Shown: positions 9,036 through 17,731 of the stretch, one piece after another | Numbering within the stretch: position 1 is the first letter of the stretch | Layout: each line of letters opens with the position of its first letter | Assembly: GCF_020037475.1 (NCBI RefSeq) | Contig: NZ_JAIQDB010000001.1 | Coordinates: 248,001-312,000, forward strand | DNA length: 64,000 nt | Source of the DNA: Sutcliffiella deserti | GTDB lineage: Bacteria > Bacillota > Bacilli > Bacillales > Bacillaceae_I | Direction: 5' to 3' | Position numbers and translations under genes: made by a program | Notes under the pieces: generated by a model | What the model was told of the DNA's origin: nothing | Databases searched by the model: none | What the model saw: only the letters and a program-made list of their open reading frames with translations

Positions 9036-9781
9036 TGAAGTAGTTTCCCCTCACCTTCTTGGCGTTCTTCCACCAATTCATTTAACTTTCTTATTGCCTC
9101 CCCTACACCACCTACGCTATCAATTAATCCGTATTCTACTGCATCTGATCCAACAACATTTGTTCCTATATCTCTTGTTAAATTTCCTTTAGTTAGCATT
9201 AATTCTTTGAACTTTTCTTCTGAAACATTCGAATTCTTCGTAACAAAATTAATAACACGGTCTTGCATTTTATCTAAGTACTCAAATGTTTGAGCAACCC
9301 CAATTACTAGTCCTGTTAGGCGAACAGGATGGATGGTCATAGTCGCAGTTTCAGCTATAAATGAGTAGTCACACGACACAGCGATTGGTACTCCAATAGA
9401 ATGTCCCCCACCTAATACCAGTGACACAGTGGGCTTAGAAAGGGACGCCAACATTTCAGATATAGCAAGTCCTGCCTCAACATCCCCTCCGACTGTATTT
9501 AATATAACCAACAGTCCTTCGATATTGGGGTTTTGTTCAATCGCAACAATTTGCGGGATGACATGTTCATATTTGGTTGTTTTGTTTTGAGGTGGCAACT
9601 GTACATGTCCCTCAATTTGACCAACAATGGTTAAACAGTGGATTTTTGAGTCTGGTGTCATTTGCGCAATATTCGTTTGTCCTAGTTGTTGGATTTTATT
9701 AACAAGCGAATCTTTGCCTGCATCTTGTTTATTTGGTTCTTGCTGTTGCTGATTTGATGACTGATATGTAGAATCTGACAT
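9032..9781 (-). CDS. tepA: TepA, ClpP-like protein (translocation-enhancing peptidase)
   Basis: A 249-residue ClpP/crotonase-fold protein. A Gln-rich, poorly conserved N terminus (residues 1-40) precedes the core. The candidate nucleophile is the Ser in GGGHSIGVP near residue 128 and a His is in [10 protein letters not shown] near 150, positions that correspond to the ClpP Ser-His pair. The ATG at 9781 has AAAGGAG upstream. In B. subtilis TepA (YmfB) was linked to protein secretion and pre-protein handling, and to spore outgrowth of protein degradation; the substrate range is not well settled. It forms an operon with ylzJ. Confidence 0.88.
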   Translation of the reverse strand: MSDSTYQSSNQQQQEPNKQDAGKDSLVNKIQQLGQTNIAQMTPDSKIHCLTIVGQIEGHVQLPPQNKTTKYEHVIPQIVAIEQNPNIEGLLVILNTVGGDVEAGLAISEMLASLSKPTVSLVLGGGHSIGVPIAVSCDYSFIAETATMTIHPVRLTGLVIGVAQTFEYLDKMQDRVINFVTKNSNVSEEKFKELMLTKGNLTRDIGTNVVGSDAVEYGLIDSVGGVGEAIRKLNELVEERQEGEGKLLQ

Positions 9782-9997
9782 ATATTTTTGCTCCTTTCAA
9801 TCCTTTCCTTAGGAAGGCTATTCGATTATAGTATTCACCCATAAGATATTTTCATTCTATAATGCTTATTAATATTGAGCTTGTATTAAACACATCGCTA
9901 ATGATTTCCGATAAAATATAACTTTTTCGAAGGGCCGTGAATTATTGGTAAGGGTTGATCTTTAGAATAAAAGTTTGCCCAAAATTGTCTTAGCAAT

Positions 9998-10037
9998 AAA
10001 AAAAGCTGCCTAAGCTTTTACACTTTAGGCAACTTTT
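9998..10037 (-). terminator. intrinsic terminator after rnjB
   Basis: AGTTGCCTAA and TTAGGCAGCT pair on the minus strand around GTGTAAAAGC and are followed by seven T residues; a few bases past the rnjB stop codon. Confidence 0.92.
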
Positions 10038-10043
10038 CATTTT

Positions 10044-11708
10044 CTATACTTCCATGATTATAGGCAATATCATCGGTCTTCTTTTGGTTTTTTCATATAA
10101 ATGCTGATTTAAAGATTCCCTTATTTTCAACTTTAAACTGGACCAATCCATCATTTGTTCTTTTACAGCTTTATCTAAAATATCAATTACAATAGAGTTT
10201 GCCTTTTCAAGAAGTTCTTCTGATTCCCGTACATATACAAAGCCACGTGAGATTATTTCTGGTCCGGCAATAATGGTTTTTTTCCCTCTACCTATCGATA
10301 CAACCACAATAAGTATTCCATCTTTTGAAAGAAGTCTTCGATCTCGCAAAACAATATTTCCAATATCCCCTACACCAAGACCATCAATCAAGACATTTCC
10401 TGCATAAACTTTTCCAGCGTACTTTGCTTCTCCACCGTAAAACTCTATGCATTCACCTTTATCAAGAAGGAATACAGCTTTTTTATCTATCCCCACACTC
10501 TGGGCAACTTTGGATAACGCAATTTGCATTTTATACTCCCCTTGAATTGGAACAACAAATTTAGGTTTGAGTAAATTTAACATTAGCTTTAATTCTTCCT
10601 GGCAACCATGACCCGAAACATGAATTTTTTTCTGACCGTAAATAACAAAAGCACCAGCTCGATAAAGTTTGTCTATAACTTTTGAAACGTTAATTTCTGT
10701 ACCTGGCGCAAGGGAGGCAGCAATCATAACGACGTCACTTTCCTTAATTTGAACATGCTTATGTGTGCCTTTTGCCATTTTTAAAAGTGTATTCATTAAC
10801 TGTGAATGGGTTCCTATGGTAAGGACTACTAATCTTTCATTATCAGTTTTACCCATATCACTTAAAGATATCTCAAGGTTTTCGGGTATTTCCAAGTATC
10901 CTAGCTTAGTAGCCAGTTCAAGGATTTTGTTGCTTGATTGAGAAACAATGACAAGTTTTCTTTTACTGTCGATGGTAGCTTGAACGATTTGTTGTATTCG
11001 AGAAAGGTTGGTAGCTAAGCAGGCAGCAAAGACTCTGCCTTTTGAGTGATAAATCACGTCAGCAATTTCTTGCTTGACAAGGGATTCCGAAATAGTATAC
11101 CCAGGCTTTTCTGCATTTGTGCTATCAGAAAGAACACATAGTACTCCTTGATTTCCAATTTTAGCTATTTTACCCATATCAGTATTATTTGCTAATTGAG
11201 ATTGATCGAATTTAAAGTCCCCTGTATGCACAATTGCTCCTTGTGTGGTGTGAAAACAAATGCCAACAGAGTCAGGGATACTGTGGTTCGTTCTAAAAAA
11301 AGAAATCTTTGTATTATTTAACTGAAGAATCGTATCTCCCGTTACTTCGTGAAAAGTAACTTGTTCGGATAACACTTCCCCCTTTATAAGCTCTTGTGCG
11401 AGTGCCAATGTTAATTTAGTGCCATATACAGGCGCTTTTATTTTTCGAAGAATATAAGGTAATCCACCTATTTGCTCTTCATGCCCATGAGTTAAGAAAA
11501 TTCCTTGTATTCTATCTTTATTTTCCACTAAGTAAGAAATATCCGGTATTACCATATCGATACCTAGCATGCCATCTTCGGGTATCATTACTCCTGTATC
11601 AATAACGTAAATATATTGATCTATTTCTACCACGTACATGTTTTTACCAATTTCCCCTATGCCCCCAAGGGAGAATACTTTTACTTTCTCAACCATTTCT
11701 GTACTCAC
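10044..11708 (-). CDS. rnjB: Ribonuclease J2
   Basis: A 554-residue metallo-beta-lactamase/beta-CASP RNase of the J family, partner of RNase J1 in mRNA decay and 5' processing. The metal motif near residues 72-78 reads HGHEEQIGG, not the HGHEDHIGG of J1, so one Asp and one His ligand are missing; such degeneracy identifies J2 rather than J1. The beta-CASP domain and the C-terminal domain (ARRPMILPIIMEV-like end) are complete. The start is a GTG at 11708, 7 bases after AGGAGG. It lies alone between dapA and tepA as in B. subtilis ymfA. A copy of the structured repeat lies about 95 bases upstream. Confidence 0.92.
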   Translation of the reverse strand: MSTEMVEKVKVFSLGGIGEIGKNMYVVEIDQYIYVIDTGVMIPEDGMLGIDMVIPDISYLVENKDRIQGIFLTHGHEEQIGGLPYILRKIKAPVYGTKLTLALAQELIKGEVLSEQVTFHEVTGDTILQLNNTKISFFRTNHSIPDSVGICFHTTQGAIVHTGDFKFDQSQLANNTDMGKIAKIGNQGVLCVLSDSTNAEKPGYTISESLVKQEIADVIYHSKGRVFAACLATNLSRIQQIVQATIDSKRKLVIVSQSSNKILELATKLGYLEIPENLEISLSDMGKTDNERLVVLTIGTHSQLMNTLLKMAKGTHKHVQIKESDVVMIAASLAPGTEINVSKVIDKLYRAGAFVIYGQKKIHVSGHGCQEELKLMLNLLKPKFVVPIQGEYKMQIALSKVAQSVGIDKKAVFLLDKGECIEFYGGEAKYAGKVYAGNVLIDGLGVGDIGNIVLRDRRLLSKDGILIVVVSIGRGKKTIIAGPEIISRGFVYVRESEELLEKANSIVIDILDKAVKEQMMDWSSLKLKIRESLNQHLYEKTKRRPMILPIIMEV

Positions 11709-11800
11709 TCTGCTACCTCCTACATATATGTAAAATAATTATGAAGATCCTGCATGCTTCTTTTTAAGCTCAAGAGTAATATAGTACCTCTATTTATGAA

Positions 11801-11904
11801 CGCAAAAGGCGCAGCAACACCCAGGGGCGCTCGGAAGTCTTCTCGCCTTTAGTCTGCCAGGCCTTCCTAAGCACTATCTCCCACAGGAGTCTACGCCTTT
11901 TGCT
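11801..11904 (+). repeat. copy of the GC-rich structured repeat (copy R4) upstream of rnjB
   Basis: Outer stem GCAAAAGGC (11802-11810) with GCCTTTTGC (11895-11903); middle stem GCTCGGAAG with CTTCCTAAGC (11863-11872). The tip is diverged (TCTTCTCGCC) compared with CCTCCTCGGC elsewhere, so this is an older copy with stems preserved. The flanking CGCTGTT edge is not clear. Confidence 0.82.
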
Positions 11905-12165
11905 TAAATCTTAGGCTTGAGCCATGCTCAAAAATAAACGGTACGAATTTTTTGCCCTTTTACCTTTTACTAAAAGAATGTCCGCTCCAGTCACTTTCCA
12001 TTATTATAGCGTACACAATAATTGGAATACAAGAAATTTTATAAAAAAGGAAACCTTTTTAAACCCACCAAACTGGACTGAGCCTTACGAGATAAAGGAA
12101 ACACAAAGAGTGCTAGCGATTCGATGATCAAGCTTCCACAACGTAAATTTTTTACGCTAAACCAT
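11905..12165. other. non-coding gap between dapA terminator and repeat R4
   Basis: AT-rich, with no ribosome site in front of any reading frame. It should hold the rnjB promoter on the minus strand, but I see no clear -35/-10 pair. A 67-codon plus-strand frame here has no supporting features. Confidence 0.5.
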
Positions 12166-12208
12166 AAAAAAAGCCAAAGCCACTATTTAACTCTGGCTTT
12201 GACTTTTT
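12166..12208 (-). terminator. intrinsic terminator after dapA
   Basis: CAAAGCCA and TGGCTTTG pair around an 11-base loop on the minus strand and are followed by GCTTTTTTT. It lies 10 bases beyond the dapA stop, so rnjB must have its own promoter. Confidence 0.92.
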
Positions 12209-12217
12209 CACTATGAT

Positions 12218-13090
12218 TTACATAGATTGAATCATACTTGTTAATTTCGATCGTTCTTCTATTGATAGTGGAATTAAAGGAAGTCTAACTCCCCCCACAT
12301 CTAACCCTTTTAGTTGTAGAGCTGTCTTAACTGGTGTGGGGCTAGGGGCACTAAACAATTCTTTCATAATAGGAAGCAATCCTTGGTGAATTTTTGCTGC
12401 TTTAGCGACTTCACCCTTTTCAAATAAATTGACCATGTTTTGCATTTCGTTCCCAAGTATATGGGATGCTACGGAAACAACGCCATCTCCTCCAATGGAA
12501 AGGACTGGCAGTGTAAGGCCATCATCTCCACTATACAAAAGAAAGTCATCCGCTGTACCGGCGATAATCTCAGTCATAGCATCCAAGTTTCCACTAGCTT
12601 CCTTGACTGCGATAACATTAGAGATTTCTGAAAGTCGACAGATTGTTTCTACTGACATATTAACAACAGATCTACCCGGAATATTATATAACATTACTGG
12701 TAAGGATGTTTCGGCTGCAATTGTTTTAAAATGCTGATAAAGACCTTCTTGACTTGGTTTGTTATAGTACGGAGCAACTAGCATAATTGCATCTACGCCT
12801 ATTTGTTCTGCTTTTTTTGTCAATTCGATGGACGATCTCGTATTATTACTACCTGTACCAGCTATTACAGGAATTCGTCCTGCGGTCACCGCTACTACAT
12901 GGCGAAATAAAGCAATTTTTTCTTCCGTGGTTAAGGTTGGAGATTCTCCAGTAGTACCTGCAACCACTAAAGAATCTGTACCATTTTTAATTAGATAGTT
13001 CACTAGTTGCGTTGTCTTTTCAAAGTCAATATTCCCTTTATTATCAAAGGGGGTAACCATTGCAGTTGATATTTTGCCAAAATTAATCAT
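12218..13090 (-). CDS. dapA: 4-hydroxy-tetrahydrodipicolinate synthase
   Basis: A 290-residue TIM-barrel aldolase condensing aspartate semialdehyde with pyruvate, the first committed step to diaminopimelate, lysine and spore dipicolinate. The pyruvate-binding motif AGTTGESPTL (about 44-53), the catalytic Tyr in VMLYNIPGR (about 134) and the Schiff-base Lys in IAVKEASG (about 163) are present. The start at 13090 overlaps the 3' end of dapG by 8 bases, so the two are translationally coupled. Length equals the B. subtilis enzyme (290). Confidence 0.97.
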   Translation of the reverse strand: MINFGKISTAMVTPFDNKGNIDFEKTTQLVNYLIKNGTDSLVVAGTTGESPTLTTEEKIALFRHVVAVTAGRIPVIAGTGSNNTRSSIELTKKAEQIGVDAIMLVAPYYNKPSQEGLYQHFKTIAAETSLPVMLYNIPGRSVVNMSVETICRLSEISNVIAVKEASGNLDAMTEIIAGTADDFLLYSGDDGLTLPVLSIGGDGVVSVASHILGNEMQNMVNLFEKGEVAKAAKIHQGLLPIMKELFSAPSPTPVKTALQLKGLDVGGVRLPLIPLSIEERSKLTSMIQSM

Positions 13091-14354
13091 GTAATAAAGT
13101 CTCTCCTTCTTCTATGACGGTTTGGATGATGGTTAGTTGTTTTTTTGCTAGATTAAATGCTTTGTGTAATGCATTAACAGCCTGTATCATGTCATCTTGT
13201 TTCACGAGGACCCAAATGGTTGTATGACTGTCGGCTGATTGGAGAATGGGAATTCCAAGCTCTGATAAAGCTGTTACAATTGTAGCTGTCACGCCAGGAA
13301 CCCCTGTCATTCCAGCTCCTACAGTTGCTACTTTTGCGCAATGGGGGGTGACCGTCGGCTCATACCCTAAGCCTCTAAGAACGCTAACGGCTTTTTCACA
13401 CATCTCATCTGTTATTGTATATACCACACTTGTAGGAGAAATATTGAAAAAGTCTACACTGATCTGCTCATTTGCCATTGCTCGAAATACTTCGGTTTGG
13501 ATACCGTAATTTCCTTCTTTTGCATACACTTTTATTTGTGTAACATTTGGAACATGAGCAATACCGGTAATAAGCCGTTCTTTGACATAAGAGTCTTTAT
13601 TCACTTTATCTAAAGAAGTAACAAGTGTTCCTGGAGATTCGGAATAAGTAGAACGCACACGAATCGGAATTTTAGCTTGCATCGCAATTTCAACAGCTCT
13701 TGGATGAACAACCTTTGCTCCTTGATATGCCATATTACAAATTTCATTATACGTTACAACCGGGAGGGGCTGTGCATCTTTTACGATACGGGGATCTGCG
13801 GTCATAACGCCTTCCACATCTGTAAAAATGTCAATCCATTCCGTTTGTAGTGCAGCACCTAATGCTGCCGCAGAGGTGTCACTCCCTCCACGTCCTATTG
13901 TACAAATATCTCCATTCCTTGACTCCCCTTGAAAGCCCGCTACAACAACCACTTCATGCTTCTCTAAGGCTTCTAAGAGCCTCTCCGTTTTCACACCGAT
14001 AATTCGAGCATTTGTATGGTCATTGTTTGTTCGAAATCCTGCTTGGGGACCATTTAAGGAGGTAGCTGCTAATCCTTTCTTCCTAAGCATACTGCTAAAT
14101 ACAACCGAGGAAATGATTTCGCCGCAAGATAATAATATATCTACCTCTCTTTTGGAAATGTTTTCTCCTCCATTGTCTATTAAACTTAATAAGGTATCTG
14201 TTGCGTAAGGTTCTCCTTTACGCCCCATGGCCGATACAACTACCACCACTTTAAATCCTTCATCTACTGCTTTTTTTATATGTTTATAGGCATACTCTCT
14301 GCTTTTTTCGTCTCTAACGGAAGTACCACCAAACTTTTGAACAATGATCTTCAC
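13083..14354 (-). CDS. dapG: Aspartokinase I (DAP-sensitive type)
   Basis: A 423-residue aspartate kinase. The kinase domain starts KIIVQKFGGTSV and contains VVVSAMGRKG, TIGRGGSDTSA and the FTDVEGVMTADPR stretch; two ACT domains fill residues about 265-410 (GITGIAHVPNVTQI and TVGAGMTGVPGV regions). I use the GTG at 14354, spaced 6 bases from AGAGGTG; the GTG nine bases further out is part of that ribosome site. DapG of B. subtilis is inhibited by meso-diaminopimelate, which fits placement with dapA and asd. A palindrome and possible promoter lie just upstream. Confidence 0.95.
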   Translation of the reverse strand: MKIIVQKFGGTSVRDEKSREYAYKHIKKAVDEGFKVVVVVSAMGRKGEPYATDTLLSLIDNGGENISKREVDILLSCGEIISSVVFSSMLRKKGLAATSLNGPQAGFRTNNDHTNARIIGVKTERLLEALEKHEVVVVAGFQGESRNGDICTIGRGGSDTSAAALGAALQTEWIDIFTDVEGVMTADPRIVKDAQPLPVVTYNEICNMAYQGAKVVHPRAVEIAMQAKIPIRVRSTYSESPGTLVTSLDKVNKDSYVKERLITGIAHVPNVTQIKVYAKEGNYGIQTEVFRAMANEQISVDFFNISPTSVVYTITDEMCEKAVSVLRGLGYEPTVTPHCAKVATVGAGMTGVPGVTATIVTALSELGIPILQSADSHTTIWVLVKQDDMIQAVNALHKAFNLAKKQLTIIQTVIEEGETLLHD

Positions 14355-14403
14355 TTTTGACACCTCTTTGTTTTAAAGCATCCATAATACTTACGAACGT
14401 TGC

Positions 14404-14409
14404 TGTCAA
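14404..14409 (-). promoter_or_regulatory. candidate -35 element of dapG
   Basis: TTGACA on the minus strand, 50 bases upstream of the dapG start. The best -10 candidates are TATTAT, only 14 bases away, and a poor TATGGA at 17 bases, so the promoter is tentative. Confidence 0.4.
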
Positions 14410-14411
14410 TT

Positions 14412-14428
14412 TAGTACATAATGTACTA
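14412..14428. promoter_or_regulatory. 17-base palindrome upstream of dapG, candidate operator
   Basis: TAGTACAT-A-ATGTACTA is a perfect inverted repeat of eight bases about one central base. On the minus strand it ends two bases before the candidate TTGACA element. This is the spacing expected for a regulator-binding site at a promoter. No regulator can be assigned. Confidence 0.55.
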
Positions 14429-14472
14429 GAATTCATTGTTCAAGATATAAGGTGTGGGGGAGCCAGCAGAAA

Positions 14473-14503
14473 AGAAAAGGCCGGGCTGTAAAGACCTTTT
14501 TTT
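14473..14503 (-). terminator. possible terminator after asd
   Basis: AAAAGGTC can pair with GGCCTTTT on the minus strand (one wobble), followed by CTTTTC. The tail is weak, and the hairpin is about 90 bases past the asd stop. Confidence 0.5.
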
Positions 14504-14592
14504 AGCTTATGTTAAACATCTTTTGATTTCAACAGAAGGGTAGAAAAATACTACATTAACACTCTTTATTAACAGAGCCTTCTGTTTAGCAC

Positions 14593-15633
14593 TTATTCTA
14601 CGATTCCTAGTTTGACTAAGCTCTCTGCAATTTGTACAGAGTTCCAAGCTGCACCTTTTAGGAGATTATCAGATACGATCCATAAGTGAAATCCTCTTTT
14701 GTTATCAAGGTCTTGCCTGATTCTACCTACAAAAACATCATTTAATCCAACACAGTTTGCCGGCATAGGATAAATTTGCTCTTGCGGGTTATCTTGCAAC
14801 ACCACACCAGGAGCATTTGCTAACAACGCTCTAATATCTTGAACAGTAGCATTTTCGTCTTCTACTTCAATATATACTGACTCAGAATGTCCTGTGACAA
14901 CTGGCAAGCGTACACAAGTTGCTGCAACCTGGAGTTTTTGATCATTCATAATTTTTTTTGTCTCATTAATCATTTTTAATTCTTCAAATGTAAAGCCGTT
15001 TTCTTCAAATTTATCAATCTGGGGAACGGCATTAAATGCAATCTGATAATGTTTCTTTTCACCTTTAACCGGTAGTATGGAAGGGCTAAATTCTTCATTG
15101 TTTAAGATTGCTTTTGATTGGGTTTCCAATTCTTCAATAGCAGCTGCTCCAGCGCCTGAAACCGCTTGGTAGGTTGAAACAATTATTTTATTCATTCCAT
15201 ATTTTTTTCTAATAGGCTCTAATGCCACAACCATTTGAATAGTAGAACAATTTGGATTGGCGATGATTCCATTATGTTTTGTTAGATCTGCCTCGTTAAC
15301 CTCTGGAACAACAAGAGGGACATTCGGATCCATGCGAAAAGCACTTGTATTATCAACAACAATAGCCCCTCTTTTTGCTGCTTCTGGAGCAAGCTCTTTT
15401 GATACGTCTCCTCCTGCACTGAATAATGCTATATGAACACCTTCAAATTTTTCCGGTTCAGCTTTTTCTAACGTATACTCTTTACCCTGAAATGTTACCT
15501 TTTTACCTGCAGAACGTTCTGACGATAATAGGGTAAGTTTCTTGATAGGGAAGTTTCTTTCTGCTAAAGTATGGAGCATTTGCTGCCCAACTGCCCCGGT
15601 TGCACCTACTACTGCTACATGAAAACCATTCAT
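14593..15633 (-). CDS. asd: Aspartate-semialdehyde dehydrogenase
   Basis: A 346-residue NADP-dependent enzyme reducing aspartyl phosphate to aspartate semialdehyde, between aspartokinase and DapA. The Rossmann motif VVGATGAVGQQM is at residues 6-17 and the catalytic Cys is in ANPNCSTIQ near residue 129. The His/Arg substrate region CVRLPVVTGHSESV lies near 240. The ATG at 15633 follows AGAGAGGTG. It is separated from spoVFB by a terminator and from dapG by 238 bases, so it may form its own transcript in growing cells in addition to any read-through. Confidence 0.96.
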   Translation of the reverse strand: MNGFHVAVVGATGAVGQQMLHTLAERNFPIKKLTLLSSERSAGKKVTFQGKEYTLEKAEPEKFEGVHIALFSAGGDVSKELAPEAAKRGAIVVDNTSAFRMDPNVPLVVPEVNEADLTKHNGIIANPNCSTIQMVVALEPIRKKYGMNKIIVSTYQAVSGAGAAAIEELETQSKAILNNEEFSPSILPVKGEKKHYQIAFNAVPQIDKFEENGFTFEELKMINETKKIMNDQKLQVAATCVRLPVVTGHSESVYIEVEDENATVQDIRALLANAPGVVLQDNPQEQIYPMPANCVGLNDVFVGRIRQDLDNKRGFHLWIVSDNLLKGAAWNSVQIAESLVKLGIVE

Positions 15634-15713
15634 TGATAAAGCACCTCTCTATTACAAAATAACTAGCATAAACATTGATTCTTAATTTATAATTTTATCA
15701 CATTAATCCAATA

Positions 15714-15753
15714 AAGAAGAGAAGAAAGTTTTATTTACTCTCTTCTCCTCTAT
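15714..15753 (-). terminator. terminator between spoVFB and asd
   Basis: GAGGAGAAGAGAG and CTTTCTTCTCTTC form a 13-pair stem with two wobbles around TAAATAAAA, followed by TTTATT on the minus strand. It isolates the sporulation spoVF unit from asd. Confidence 0.8.
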
Positions 15754-15761
15754 GATCTATA

Positions 15762-16361
15762 TTATAAATCATCTTTATATCGTTCTACAATAACAGGCTG
15801 AATTTGTTTATGCTCCAGTGCTTGTAGGACTGTAGGTACTAGCATTTCCATTCTTGCCACCATAGAGTTTGGTTTTTTATCCGGTGAATCTTGCCCAAAT
15901 GGGATAAAGTATATATTTTTAGTTGACATAAGCTTCATTAAATTCATTCCATTTAAACCGAGCGCATCGTTTGTGGAAATCCCTAAGACTACAGGATTTA
16001 AATTTCTTAATGTTGCTTTTGCAGCCATCAATACTGGTGACTCTGTTAAAGCATTTGCGAGTTTGCTCATTGAATTTCCTGTTAACGGAGCAATAACCAT
16101 GCAATCTAATGGAAGTTTGGGTCCCAGGGGTTCTGCTTTTACAATTGAATTTATAATTTTATTCCCAGTGATTTCCTCAATTTTCTTAATCCATTCTTCC
16201 CCTTCACCGAACCTTGTATTAGTATTTTGAACGGTATAGGAAACAACAGGTATGACATCTGCGCCTGCGTTCACTAGTTTTTTTAATTCCGGTACGACCG
16301 CATCATACGTACAGTGAGAACCTGTTAAGCCAAAGCCTAATCGTTTTCCTTTTAAATCCAT
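15762..16361 (-). CDS. spoVFB: Dipicolinate synthase subunit B
   Basis: A 199-residue flavoprotein-fold subunit. The N terminus KRLGFGLTGSHCTYDAV and the segment MVIAPLTGNSMSKLANALTESPV are typical of the SpoVFB/phosphopantothenoylcysteine decarboxylase-like family. With SpoVFA it makes dipicolinic acid from the DapA product in the mother cell, for export into the spore core. ATG at 16361, AAAGGAG upstream, two bases after the spoVFA stop. Expression in B. subtilis needs sigma K; no sigma K promoter was convincingly found here. Confidence 0.96.
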   Translation of the reverse strand: MDLKGKRLGFGLTGSHCTYDAVVPELKKLVNAGADVIPVVSYTVQNTNTRFGEGEEWIKKIEEITGNKIINSIVKAEPLGPKLPLDCMVIAPLTGNSMSKLANALTESPVLMAAKATLRNLNPVVLGISTNDALGLNGMNLMKLMSTKNIYFIPFGQDSPDKKPNSMVARMEMLVPTVLQALEHKQIQPVIVERYKDDL

Positions 16362-16363
16362 GA

Positions 16364-17260
16364 TTAATTCTCCTTTCGCCGTTCTAAGCCTTTTTCAAGT
16401 AACTGTGATAATACATTAGCTACAATCTGTCCGGCAGTTTTGGGTGCTACAATGCCTGGAAGCCCTGGGGCTAGCAATGCTTTTATTCCCCTTTTTTCAG
16501 CATAGCGAAAGTCCGTTCCACCTGGTTTTGAAGCCAAGTCAATTATTAGAGTGTGATTAGGCATTTTCGCAATTACATCTGATGTAACGATTAAATGGGG
16601 AATGGTATTAATAACAACATCTACGTCTGCCATATTGGAAGATAAATCATTTAATGAAAAAGGAGTTAATCCCATTTCAAATATACGTGCGATATGTTCA
16701 GTTTTCCGTGCACCAACACGTACATTGGCACCCAGTGCAGAGAATGTACGCGCTACGCTCATTCCTACTCTTCCAAGCCCTAAGACTGCCACTTTTGAAT
16801 TATGAATGGTTATGTCAGTATGTTGAATGACCATCATAATTGTTCCTTCAACCGTTGGAATGGCATTATAGATTGCTACATCATCTCTCTCAAACAGTTG
16901 AACCAGATTCCTGTTAGTTGCGTTCACTAACTTATCTAAATAATCATTGGTAATGCCAGAATAAATTGTACAGTGATTAGGGGTGTTTTTAACCATTTCT
17001 TCCGTCAACACAATCTTTTCGTTCGAGAAAATGGTATCCACCTGACCCTCTAAATTCGTCCCAGGTACTGGTAGGATTATTGCACCAACAGTGGAAAAAT
17101 CCACTTCATCAATTTGCTCTTTTGAAGCGCCTGTAAAGCCGTGGTCTAATTGATCAAACCCTACAAGTGAAAGTTTTGCATCTAGCTCAATTAGCTTGCG
17201 TATCACCTCGAGCTGCCTCGCATCACCGCCAATGACAGCTATGTGCATTCCGGTCAGCAT
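16364..17260 (-). CDS. spoVFA: Dipicolinate synthase subunit A
   Basis: A 298-residue protein with a Rossmann dehydrogenase fold. The N-terminal VIGGDARQLEVIRKL stretch is the SpoVFA signature. The second half has AVLGLGRVGMSVARTF near residue 158, an NAD(P)-binding motif, and the closing ALLAPGLPGIVAPKTAG segment. It probably reduces dihydrodipicolinate to dipicolinate, or assists SpoVFB, during sporulation. The ATG at 17260 follows GAAGGTGA. Upstream lies a strong terminator and then 1.4 kb of repeats. Confidence 0.96.
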   Translation of the reverse strand: MLTGMHIAVIGGDARQLEVIRKLIELDAKLSLVGFDQLDHGFTGASKEQIDEVDFSTVGAIILPVPGTNLEGQVDTIFSNEKIVLTEEMVKNTPNHCTIYSGITNDYLDKLVNATNRNLVQLFERDDVAIYNAIPTVEGTIMMVIQHTDITIHNSKVAVLGLGRVGMSVARTFSALGANVRVGARKTEHIARIFEMGLTPFSLNDLSSNMADVDVVINTIPHLIVTSDVIAKMPNHTLIIDLASKPGGTDFRYAEKRGIKALLAPGLPGIVAPKTAGQIVANVLSQLLEKGLERRKEN

Positions 17261-17402
17261 ATATTGTTCACCTTCTTCTGTTTCTTGGAAGTATTAAAAC
17301 ATCATCTCAACTTTTCTTACTTCCACATCTTATGTCATCTAGGTTCATTCTGTGATTGAATATGGAGAAAGAGGAATTTATGTTTTCTCAGTGTTAAAAA
17401 GC

Positions 17403-17434
17403 GCAAAAAAAGACCTAGCATTAGCTAGGTCTTC
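17403..17434 (-). terminator. strong intrinsic terminator, upstream of spoVFA
   Basis: AGACCTAGC and GCTAGGTCT form a perfect 9-pair stem with a TAAT loop on the minus strand, followed by six to seven T residues. No gene ends near it on this strand; the nearest upstream gene is ymxH, whose stop is 1.5 kb away across the repeats. It may be the displaced ymxH terminator or the end of a transcript through the repeats. Confidence 0.9.
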
Positions 17435-17464
17435 CAGAATGTATACAAAGTCGAGGAACCCTAT

Positions 17465-17700
17465 CTATTCAAGGGATTTCATAAGCAAACATCCACTAGT
17501 ACGAGAAACTTTTAAAGGTCTTTTTAAACACCGTTGTTCCTCTCCACGAAAGGCTTCGCGTCCGCGGGGCGCTTGGGAAGCCTCCTCGGCTAATCGCCTG
17601 CGGGGTCTTCCCTAAGCACTACCTCTTAGCAAGGAGTCTCCGCCTTTCGTTCCGATCCACAGCTGGGGTACTTTGAATTAATGTTACTCATTTGAAATAG
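17465..17700 (+). repeat. first unit of a two-copy direct duplication carrying a structured repeat (copy E)
   Basis: The unit starts CTATTCAAGGGAT and carries the repeat core at about 17525-17664. Outer stem GAAAGGC (17548-17554) with GCCTTTC (17642-17648); middle stem GCTTGGGAAG (17571-17580) with CTTCCCTAAGC (17607-17617). About 60 bases of left flank and 30 of right flank are shared with the next unit. Confidence 0.92.
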
Positions 17701-17731
17701 AAATTCTTAGGTAAAGTATGGAGAAATCTTT

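Noticed and set aside
11924..12127. 67-codon plus-strand frame between dapA and rnjB
   Set aside because: No ribosome-binding site, no recognisable domain, and it runs against the direction of every accepted gene in the window.
14364..14592. Lysine riboswitch upstream of dapG
   Set aside because: The gap is too short and holds a terminator-like hairpin and a palindrome, with none of the conserved L-box segments.
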